DNA of 64,000 bases from Daphnia carinata (lineage: Eukaryota; Arthropoda; Branchiopoda; Diplostraca; Daphniidae): NCBI RefSeq assembly GCF_022539665.2, contig NC_081337.1:5060679-5124678 (forward strand), read 5' to 3'. Each line of letters starts with the position of its first letter. Positions within the stretch are counted from its first letter, which is position 1. The position numbers and the translations under genes were made by a program. Of the stretch, positions 11,201-23,200 are shown one piece after another. The notes beneath the pieces were generated by a model. The model had not been told where the DNA came from. It did no database searches and saw nothing but the letters and a program-made list of their open reading frames with translations.

Positions 11201-14200
11201 CTCCCCCACCCTACGTCATGTAGAAGGCAGGAGAAGGGCCCATCAAAACTATAAAGAAAGCGGATGCATCTGACGGCTTTTTTTGATCGTCTTAATCAAT
11301 TTGGTCGCGTCCTTTTTTTTTCTTTTTTTCTTTTTTTTTGTTGTTGTTGTTGTTGTTGAGGCCGTTGATGAAGTTCCCTTTCTTCATCAAGTTTCAAATT
11401 TCATTTCTGATTATCGATAGAATTTTTTGGTCAAACTCGTTTCTTTTTTAAAAAGGCTCTTTACGACGTAAATTTTGATTTAGCCGAGCAAACGTTTAAT
11501 CAGGAATTTTTCAAAACAGTCACATCTCATTTCCTATAGGTGATGATTGCATTTAGAAAAAAAAAAATGGGGGGGGGGGGGGGGGGAATGCTTTCTTTCT
11601 GTACGGTGGAGGTTGACGATGGTCTCTTGTTTTGAATGGCGCCGGTTTCTTTGGTGTGTGTTGTGTCGTCGACCTAACAGCTTCGTTTGTCTCTCACGTT
11701 CGTCTTTTTGTAATTTCTACGTCATGTCTCTTGTGTGTGTGTGTCTGTGTGTTTTGGTTGAAACCAAAAATGCGGGCCGACAGTAGCGACGGAACGGACG
11801 ACGACGCCTTCGAATGTGACGCCGACCGAAGCGGCTCCACCGTCTGCGCCGACAGTCGATGAATCTACAGGAGCAGGTTCATCGACCGGCGTTTGTCGTT
11901 CGGATGAATTCCAGTGCGACGATCGGTCGTGTGTCGGCAAAGATTTCCGTTGCGACGGCTACCCCGATTGCAGCGACGCCAGCGACGAAGATAATTGCAG
12001 TACGTTTTTTTTTGTTTTTTTTGTTTTTTCCCCTCTCTCCCCTCCGCTCGTCCTCTTTCACATTTTTTTTTTTTTTTTTTTTGTTCATCCCCAAATATCG
12101 GTCTACTTGGCATCGCCGTCGACATCCAAAAGTCTTACCGTTCATTTGGAAACCGTCGAATGACTTGGGTTTTTTCAATGGGCAACTCGAATTTCGCTGA
12201 TGGACAGACTGCAGGCATTTTGCCTCTCTATGTTTTGCATTGGGAAAATACCCCATGTATCCGTTTTTTTGGGGGGGTAGGGAATCATGTTTGCCCATTC
12301 AGCACAGTCGTCCGATTTCCCTACACTCGAATCGCTTAGCTGAGGGAGCGCTGAGCCCATGCATACGAAAAGCACAACTGAATGTAGCAGATGACCGTAC
12401 ACTTAAACGCACAAGGCGTTGTGTTTTGAAAACAAATTGCAGCCGCGTTCTAGCAGCTGCGCATGTATAATAAAGAATAACATACGTTGAAGGAGTAGTA
12501 GTAGTGGGGGGGGGGGGGAGGTTGTTTTTGCTAAGTGACTCTTCGCCTACACTCTGGCGCATTGAACTCGAATCAAAAAGCTGCGAAATTCATTAGGTCG
12601 TCGTCCACTTGGACGGGCTTTTTCCCATATTGGCTGCGAAGAAAAGTCGAAGATGGTTGGCACTTGGCTAACGTAAAGCCGGATTTTTTTTTTTTATTCC
12701 ATCCTACTCCATACATGTTATTGTATAAATTTTTCCTTCTTCTTTGAGATGCGCCACGTTCTTTTTTTTTTTTTTTTTTTTTTTTCTCTATTGCGTTCGA
12801 TGACCTGGAACGAAATAGAGACACTCTCTCGATCGATTTTTTTTTTTTCCTTTTTTTTTTTTTTTGGTGAGGAGAGGAGGGAAGACGAAGGGTGAGGAGG
12901 GGCGGGATGTTTCCAAATGAAAGTTATTGCAGACATTGGGGGCTATATGACGTCTGAATTCGGAGCACGGAAAGCTTTTGCCTATCGGTGTGTGTTTTGG
13001 AAGAAAGCCAATCGGCGCCGGAACTCTTCATCTTTTGTTTCTTGTTCTTTGTTTGACTCTCGAAAAATCAAATGTTAATTTTGACGTCGATCCAGTGGAT
13101 GTCGCCATTGACGTAGGACACAATCGGTTTGCCAACATCAAACGAAAATGCGAGCGATCAGGACGATAACGAACGTGTTAGTCTGTCGAAGAAAAGGACC
13201 CGAGTTGTATGACTTGCACCACTCGACTCTAGTGTGCACTTGACAGCTGATTTCGTTTTAGAATTGCTTCCTTTTTTTTCTTTTTTTTTTTTTTTCTATT
13301 TACGAGGTGGGTCATTTAGCTGCTCGTGTCGTGTCCCTCGTTGTGCCATTTTTGCTTTACGTGTCTGCTCAGTTTCTATTTTTTTGTGTGTCTATGTGTT
13401 GCTTTCACGATTTTTTGCTTTTCATGTCATCGCCTGCCTTCGCTTCAATGGTGACAAAAAATATAAAAAAAAAACAAAAAAAAAAAAACAAATGAAGGTG
13501 AGACGCCACCATGTCCGTGGACGAACCCGTTCCGCTGCGGCGACGGCTCCTGCATCGACGCCAACAGTCAACGATGCAACGGAGTGGCCGAGTGCGCCGA
13601 CTCGTCCGACGAACTCGACTGCGCTTTTCGTAAGACATTGCTTTTTTTTTTTTTGATTTCATTATTATTTTCATATGTGTTTTTATTATTTTTTTTATGT
13701 GTGTGTGTGTGTGTGTGTGTTTATCTTTGGTATTGACTAGATGTGGGTTTTTGCTTTGGTTGACGTCCGTCCCTTTTTTATTGGTTGAGACGAAATGATT
13801 GGTCGTCGATCGATTGGCAAAAATGGACGCATTCCGTTGACGCTGATTCGATTGTTGATCATTGCATTTTGTCTTTCTCTCCATTTGTGTTTTGATCTTT
13901 ATTCGTCCGACAATCGCCATCCATATGTACTTCTATACTCACTTGTTTTTTTTTTTTATTGATTTCATTTGGATCGAATGATTGTTTGATGGTGACTTTT
14001 GGACCGGCCAAAAAAAAAAATAATAGAATGCCCTAGCAATGAGTTCCGCTGCTCGGACGGAACGTGCATCGACATCCGGCGAAAGTGCGATGGCTACCCC
14101 GACTGCCGCGACCGAGCGGACGAGGCCAACTGCAGTAAGTGCATCCTTCTCTGCGCTTTTTTTTTTTTTCACTTGCTTTACTTTATCCACTTGGAAAGTA

Positions 14201-17200
14201 AAAAGGGAAAAAACAAAAAGAAAAAAATGGTGGCATGTCATCGTCTAACGGTTTAGTCCCCGACCAATGCCAAGATGAAGTAGCTCGTCACTCACAAACT
14301 CAATGGCAACTATGCGTGGCCAGAGTTCCAGACAGAGACTCGCAAGAAAAGATCTTTTTTTTCTTTTTTTTTTTTTTTTGCCCCTTCTCACACCGTTGGG
14401 TTGGGCTGCAGCAGTATACAACAATCTCGTAAATCAATCATATCTTTTTCAACAGAAAATATTCATTTCCTTTATCTTTATTTTTTATTTTTATTTTTTT
14501 TGGCGCATCTCGTTGAGTAGAGACGCAGCTTTTACGTTGATTGCGAGGACGGGTGGGGCTTGCACGGCCAGCAATACATTGGCCTTGTTGTCGTCTTTCT
14601 TGCCTTTATTATGCGACATTCTTTTCCATTGCAGATGTCTCATCAAAAGCAATCGTTACTACCTTCTCTCTTTTTTTTTCAAGGGGCACATTTTCTTGGC
14701 TTTCCGCACACGTACAGTTCATCTTTTTTTTAGATCAAAATGGGGCTTTTCTTTTTTTTTTGTTTGATTGTTTCCGATTCAGAGCCAAATAGGATTAACG
14801 TTTCACGCTAGAATTGTTTCAAGAAAGAGGGGCTATCATTCGATCAGCTTCGTACAAGCCGATTTCTATTCAAATCCAATCTAGAAAAAGGAAAGACACT
14901 GGGGGAAAGGGGGCAGCGATCGTATAAATTTGATAACGAGTATGAAATCGTTTCATAATCTTGATCATCTCGCGCTGATTTCTATATTTCTTGTGACGCT
15001 TGCTTGTTTCGCTTGTGTAAATCTTTTGTTTGTTTTCTCTTCTGTTTTTTTTTTTTTTTTTTTTGCTATTTTTTTTTTTTTTTTTCGTTTGTCCGTGCAG
15101 CTTCTTGTATGGCCGATCAGTTCCACTGCTCGTCCAGTGGTTTCTGTATCCCGTCCAATCAAAAATGCGATGGCATCGTCGACTGTCCGGATCGCGAAGA
15201 TGAAGTCGGTTGTGCCACACCTCCCCCTCCAGGTTTTTTTCTTTTATTTCTTTGGTTGCCTCTTTTTCATTTTCAAGCCCTTTTTTTTTTTGTTTGTTTG
15301 TTTGTTTTGCTTTCATTGTTGCATTTGTCGGATGCAAGTGGAACACTTAATTTAATTTCTATTTTTTTTTTTTTTTTTTTCCCGCAACAGTTTGCACCGA
15401 GTATCAGTTCAGATGCAGAGACGGGACGTGCTTGGATTCCCGACGGCGTTGCGACGCTCGTTACGATTGCCCGGACGAATCCGATGAAGAAGATTGCGGT
15501 AAGTCTCTTGTACTTTTATTACACCACGAGCCCAGCTTTATTAATTTTGAAAAAACAAACTAACATTTGAGGCTTGAATACGGTAATCAGTTGGATCGAG
15601 TGACGTGTATTGACATGAAAATTGACTAACGTTGAGGTTCGTGTTTGATGAATGCTGAAATAATACAAAACAGTCTCGTCTTCGTCGTTACTAGAAGGCA
15701 CGGATGGCAAGCGTTGCCGGCCCAACGAGTTCGCTTGCGATCTGGCCCGCTGCATCGAGCCGGCCATGCGATGCGATAATTTCTACGATTGCATCGATCT
15801 CACAGACGAGATGAATTGCACCGGTTCGAAATCTAATCATCGCATCTCAAAAGCAATTCGTTAGACTTGCCTTGTCTAGTTAAGCACCTGCTTGTTGTTG
15901 ACGATGCCACTCCCGTAAAGACTAGTCCCGCCATCTGGTGGATTCTACGTGTCAAAGTAGATGTTTTTATTTGATTTGATTTTTTATTTGATTTTTTTTT
16001 TTGGAATGGTTTTCAGTAGTTAGTAGATCGCCAGCACGTTCCGTTTGGTCCATACTTGAAGAATTCCCTTAGAAAATGAATGATTTTTTTTTTTTTTTTG
16101 GTTTGCTTTCAATTAGAATGCCGGACGGATCAGTTCCGTTGCAACAGCGGCCAATGCATCGAAGGTTCCAGACGATGCGATCGGACCGTCGACTGCCCCG
16201 ACCGGAGCGACGAAAGCGATTGCGGCAAGTATTTCCTATGCTCACCAGTTTCTTTTGACCAGTTCTCAATCATTTTGCGCCTTCAAAAATGTCAGGTGTT
16301 CAATGCAAAAACGGCGAATTCAGGTGCGCCAGCGGCAATCAGTGCGTGCCCTACAGTTTGGTGTGCGACGGCAGTCGAGACTGTCAAGACTTTTCCGACG
16401 AGGTCGAATGCCGTAAGTTTCATTTTCGCAATCACTTCCATCATCCGTTCATCTCGTTCATGACCTGTACAAAAAGATCTAGTCTGATTTCAATAAGCTT
16501 AAAATGAATCAATTAGAAAAGTAAGATGATTTGGCCGGTTAAAAAACAACGTTGTCAAATGAGTTGGTAAGATGTTAAGACTCAAACCCCGTCTTGTAAT
16601 ATGAAACGAAAACAAAATGAAGAATGGACCAAGTGTCCGGAGGGTGAGTTCTCGTGCGAGAACGGTCCGTGCATCCCGATGGAGCGCCGCTGTGACGGCC
16701 AAATCGACTGCCCAGAATCCAGCGACGAATTCGACTGTCGTAAGTTTGCTCATCGACGCTATCAACCAACAACAACATTCAAACTAAGCCTCTGAAAACA
16801 AAGGAACCATTTTTTTTTTTTTTTTTTTTTTTGGTTTTTGCCTCGTGTGCGTGTTTATGTGTGTGTGTGTGTGTGCAGTCAAGAGAAAAAAGACAAATAA
16901 CAGCGTCATGCCCATCTCTAGACATAACTCATTCCTCGTGTTTGCTGCTCCCCTTCTCCTTCGTCCTTGTCTTGCCCCGTTGTTCCACTCTGATGTTCTT
17001 CTTCTTCTTATTTGTCCACCATTTTGGCTTCATCGATCTCTCGGCATTTCTTTGCCAACTTGTGAAGAAAGACACGCCTCTCTCTCTCTATGTGATGTAT
17101 CAAAACGCTAGAACTCGTGTACGTAACATCGACTACCATTAAGGATACGCTAGGGCATTTTGGCAATCTCGTGCGGCTGTGATTCCATCCGTGATCGACA

Positions 17201-20200
17201 ACTCTACATGTCTAGAACATTAGTTTCTGCTGTCGCACTAACTTGAATGTTGACTACCATCATCATCAATTCTCCTCACGCATTAAAAAAAAAAAAAAAA
17301 AAAAAAACTAAACATAAGAATAATTAGGACGTGCCATTCATTTTTAAATTTTCATTTGATTTCCGTTTCATTGGCAGCATCCAAAAACGACGAGCTGAAT
17401 TTGAAAACTTACCCGGCCGATCAGACCATTCTGCAAGGTAAGAACTTAAAAATTGAATTGGAAAATGCGATATTTTATTCATTCCATTTACACGCTGCCT
17501 AACCATTCAAATGAAGGCATCATTGGTAAGTATGCCCTTCGTGTTTATTTAACCCGCTTTCACGTAGAAATCGATTCAATCCTGTTATGAATGAAACTCA
17601 CCATGAAATGCGAAACCGTTTGCATTAGGTCGTGAGGTGGTGTTCCAGTGCCGAGATGAAGGGCCAGCACGAGCGCCAGTTCGATGGACCCGCGGAAGCG
17701 GTATGGCTCTGCCTCCCTCCACTCGCGACGTCAACGGACGTCTGGAAATGCCCAACATTCAACCCGAGCATACTGGAACGTACATTTGCGAGGCCATCGG
17801 CTATCCGGCCACAACTCCCGGAGCCCGCGTCTCCGTCTATCTCAAAGTGGAAGCATGTAAGAACATTTAAAAAAAAATCAGCCCATCTTTTCTCGTGTCG
17901 CCCAAACAAAAACAAAAAAAGATACTAACATGAAAAATGCATCACCCATTTTCACGCAATTTCACACACTAATAATTCAAATAAAAAGCTGCTCGTGGAT
18001 CGGCTCGCAATCGGTCGGGAATTCAAAATTCCCGGCTCGACTTCCCCTTCGTCAACTCAAAGTTCCAGTCGGATGTCGATCGTTTCCTTTTCCCGTCCGA
18101 TCACGGTAAAACTTGAAACGCACGCCAAAAGTGTGTGTGGCCGCCGACATGCATGATCGGCGTTTGATGTTTTGTTTGTTTGTTTTTTTTGTTCGGTTGT
18201 TTTATTCTAAACGCATGCGATAGATCATTTGCTAGAAAAATCTCCTAACTCTCCCTCAATTGAAATGGACAGTTGCCGAACCGACAACACGTCCGCCAAC
18301 GGCTTGCGGAGTCAACGAGGCCACTTGCACGAATGGTGAATGCATCCCGAAGAATGCCGTTTGCGATGGAGATTTTGACTGTTCCGACCAGTCGGACGAA
18401 ATGCGATGCAGTAAGCAACTCTATTTATTTTCAATTGCTCTTTTTAAATTCTAATACGCATTTTTTTTTTTTTTTTCGTATTGCAAAGGTTTGTTGGGCT
18501 GTCAGCCGAACGAATACCAATGCGCCAACAAGCGATGCGTCTTGAAGAACTGGCGATGCGACGGCGACGATGATTGCGGAGATAATTCAGACGAACTTTA
18601 TTGCAAACCAAGTCCACCAGGTTCTTTAAAAAGAAGCTATTTTAAAATGATATCCATGTTTAAATGTGATTGAATTCAGGATCCGCGTGCCGTCACGACG
18701 AGTTCCAGTGCCAATCGCAGAACCAGTGCATCCCGCGCTCTTTCCACTGCGACATGGAACTCGACTGTCAGGATCGCAGTGACGAAATCGGCTGCTGTAA
18801 GTCTCTTTTGCACTTGACATTCGACTTGATTCATCCATCAAATTGATTCATTTCCACGCGGCAGCCAAACCGACGATCCTGATCCCGCCGCCTCCGATGG
18901 TCATGATCAATTTGGGCACGACGATCGTTATCAATTGCACGGCCGTCGGTGTTCCCACTCCGGAAGTCGTTTGGCGTCTCAACTGGGGTCACGTCCCCTC
19001 CAAGTGCACGATGACGTCAGAATCGGGTTTCGGCGTCCTCACTTGCACCGACGCCCAAATCATCGATCAGGGCGCCTACAGCTGCGAAGCCATCAACGCC
19101 AAGGTAACTCATTTCCATTGACTCTTGTTTCATTTCGTTCTGAAAAACGATTGGCTTTACAAATCAAAAAGGGATCGACGTTCGCCGTGCCGGACTGCAT
19201 CGTCGTCGTCAAACCGGCCGCCGATCTCTGCATCGATGAGGAATTCAACTCGGCCGCCGTTTCGCCGGCCGATTGCGTCCCGTGCTTCTGTTTCGACCAC
19301 ACCAAAGAGTGCAGTTCCAGCTCGCTTTACGTCTCGCAATTGCCTCCGCCGACCGACCAGTTCCAGCTGATCACGCTCCGCACCGACACGATCCGCTCGT
19401 CGTCGAGCGCTCGCCTCTTCTCCTCCAGAGACGCTGGCGCTTCCGGCGCTGCCAATCGGGTCTACCTCCGCTCACCCAACGCCAACGACGGCATCCAGGC
19501 CTATAGACGCGATTTCAATTCCAGGAGCGAAGTGGCCTATTTCAATCTGCCGCCTTCCCACCGCGGATATCAGCTCCTCTCTTACGGCGGCCAAATCAAA
19601 TACCGTCTGACCTATCGCGGTTCCGGTTCCGCCGTCCGCTCACCGGATGTCATTTTGCGAGGCAACGGCATCACCCTGTTCCACGAGAGCCGAGTCCGTC
19701 TCGAGGCCAACCAGCCGGCCGAAGTGTCTGTTCGCTTCCTGCCGGAAGAGTGGACCAAGGGACCGGATTCGCGCGAGCCGGCCAGACGCGAAGATCTGAT
19801 GATGGTCCTCCAATCGATTGAATATTTCCTCATCCGCGCTTCGTATGTGGAGAGCAGCGTATTAGACACGACCATCACCAACATCCGCATGGACACGGCC
19901 ATTGAACAAGACTACAATCAGGGACAGGCCGTCTTGGTGGAAGAATGTCGTTGCCCACGCGGCTACATCGGCCTATCTTGCGACGTAACATCTTTTTTTT
20001 TAAACGATAATCGATGGTTGATTGAATTTATTTGTAATTTTTTTAGTCTTGCGCCCCTGGATTTGTACGTGAGGAAACCAGTTCCGGCCGTTATTTGGGC
20101 CGCTGTCTTCCGGAAACATGTAAGTTTTCATTTTTTTTTTTATTTTCTAAAATGATTAATGGCATTGTTATTTTCCGGTAATTCAACACACACGGGGACG

Positions 20201-23200
20201 GGTCAATTTCACACACACAATTATGTTTTGTTTTTTTTTTGCACTCGCATGGCATTTGGCTCTTTGACCTCAACTGCTTTTTTGGCTACTAGTTTGCGAT
20301 TCGACTTACCAATGGACTTGTCCTAGCGACGGCACCTGCGTCGACGTCAGGCGACGTTGTGACGGTCGTTTGGATTGTAGCGACAGTAGCGATGAAATCA
20401 ATTGTCCACCACCTCGACGTACTTTTTTTTTTTTTTTCCCTTACGTACCTTCATTTCCTTGCTCAAAATTTGCATGCTAATTAACGACTAATATTGCACG
20501 ACCGTGTCACAGCATGCGATCCTAATTACGAATGGACGTGTTACGATGGCAGTTGCATCGACGTCAGGCGGCACTGCGACGGCCGTTTCGATTGCCGTGA
20601 TCGCAGTGACGAATTCGATTGCCCAATGCAAAGTAAGTTTCATTTTCTATTTCAATTTTGGGCATTGTGCATGGCGAAATGAACCTTAACAGCATGGCCA
20701 AGTAGTTTTGCTAACCCCTTTTTGATTGACTAACTGCATGCCGCACGTTGGGCTTGGCCTTTTTTGAAAATTCTAGTGTGCGATCCGACAAGCCAATGGC
20801 AATGCGACGAGCGATGCATCGATGCGAGCAAACGTTGCAATGGCTACCGCGACTGCTACGATTACACGGACGAGCTCAACTGTCAAGGTTTTTATCCATA
20901 GGCCGTAGTAAATGGTTCCTTTTGTGGTTAAAAGTCTCTTGCTTTTCCCGTAGGTATTTGGATTCTGTAGGGGCTAGGGTAGTTGGATCGATCATTTATT
21001 TATCTATTCGTCTATGTTTTTGATCCTTTTTCTTTTGGCTGGTGCTAATGTTGGCTTTTGCATGATGTCGTTGGTGATTGCGTCCCTTGGTGACATGGTG
21101 GCATAACAAAACAAAAAAACAAAACACACACGAAACTGAACATTGCGATTGACAAAGGCTGCGATGCCAAATGGGAATGGCGTTGCGCCAACAGCCAATG
21201 CATCAACAGTACTAGATACTGCGACGGTAACGTCGACTGCCCCGACGGCACCGACGAAGTCTACTGCCCCATCCAAGGTCTCTACCTCGACCCTCTTTAC
21301 ATTTCAGTAGATTTCATTCAGCCTCTGAAGTTCAGCCTCTAAAGTTCAGCCTCTGAAGTTCAGCTTCTGAAGTTCAGCCTCTGAAGTTCAACCTCTGAAG
21401 TTCAGCATCGCTTTCTCACCTGCTTTATTTCTTATTTATCCCAATCACTTTTTCTTTTTTTTTCCGATTTGAAAACGCACTGGATCGCATCGTAAAGGAT
21501 GCGACCTGGCCACCAGGTTCCAATGCGCCAGTGGCGAATTGTGCTTGGACAAATCGCTTCGATGCGATGGCCATTTCGACTGCAAAGACCACAGCGACGA
21601 GTGCAATTGTCCAGGTTTGTTCCAGTAGACTCTCCCTCCCCCCGTTTTAATTTTCTTAAATAACGAACACAAGAGACGTTTGCATGGATGATTGAAGGAT
21701 GCGAATCGGATCGCCACTTCCGTTGTGCCGATGGCACGTGCGTCCATCTATCGGAGCGTTGCGACGGTCGCGTCGATTGCCGAGACGCCACCGACGAAAT
21801 CGGTTGCACTTATAGTAAGTTTGATTGCACCTGCATGTCCGCACTCTTTTGTTTTCACCTCCTTTTCATTTCACTTTCTTTTGGCCGGTACGGCTTGCAT
21901 GACTTACTGTCTCTTTCTCTTCTCCTCTACTCACTTTCTTGCTGCTCTTGCCTTCTCCACTTTCAATTCCTTTGCTGCGTGCGCATGATCTAACATGAAA
22001 AGCGTGCGATCCTCACACTCACTGGACTTGTGCCGATGGTAGTTGCATAGGCGTACGTCTCTTTAACGACGGTCATAAAGATTGCCTCGATGGCAGTGAC
22101 GAGTTCAGTTTCAGAGGTAAGTTTTACATTCTTATCGGCTTGTTTTTTGGGGGGTTTTTTTTTGGAAATGGCTCTGGTTTGGTAAAGGGGACACTCACGG
22201 CTACACGGCACACTACGCACAACAACACGACACACAACGATATTTTCATTTTTGAAAGAAACACGTGGATCCTAGGAAAAAGAGCGTTTTATTTTTATTA
22301 ATTCAATTTGATTGCAACCAACGCAGCTCAATGCAACCTGGCCGGAATCGTCAACGGATCGTCTACCACCAGCGGATGCATCTGCAAGGTAATTGTCCAA
22401 CATCAAAACATTTTTAAATTTAAAAAAAAAAAAAGGATGAAAGTGTCTCGTCTTGCGATGTTGTTTCTATATACGTATCAAATGTCTTATTTCTAATGCT
22501 ATGCAATCGCTGCGGATGATCAAACAAACTGGTAGGTTTAAGTGTCAACCGTATTTACGTATTTGACGCAGTTTCATTTGATGAAATTGTAAAAACGCAA
22601 AGCAAGTAGTTCGAACACATCACACTCGCTAAAATTGTTTCAGTAGATTCGCAATTGATCTTTGAAAAAAAAACAAAAAAAACAACTCACGTTCTAATTT
22701 TGGATGTTGCGCAGGATTTGGTCACCGGCCCGCGATGCGACCAATGCAAACCCAACACGTTCACGTTGAACGCCGACAATCAGGACGGATGCATCAACTG
22801 TTTCTGTATGGGCATCACCAAAACTTGCTCGGCCTCTAATTGGTACCGTCAACAGGTCATTTGAAATTTCTTAATAACCTGAGCCTGTGTTTCTCGTATT
22901 CATTTCAATTTGTTGACGTTATTTTTAGATAAGAACCGTCTTCACGACAGACATCCAAGGGTTCGGTCTGACTGATAAGAGCAGACGTGAAAACATTGTC
23001 GAACGTGTCACTGTCAATTCAGTCAGTCGTGAAATCGTTTACCGTGATTTCAACAGGCTGTCCAATGAGGTATACATAATTCAGATAGCCGGACATTTTT
23101 CACCATTCATTTAACGATTCATTGGACGACATTCATAGGTGCATTACTGGAAAGTACCGTCCAAGTTCATTGGCGATAAAGTGACATCTTACGGCGGCTT

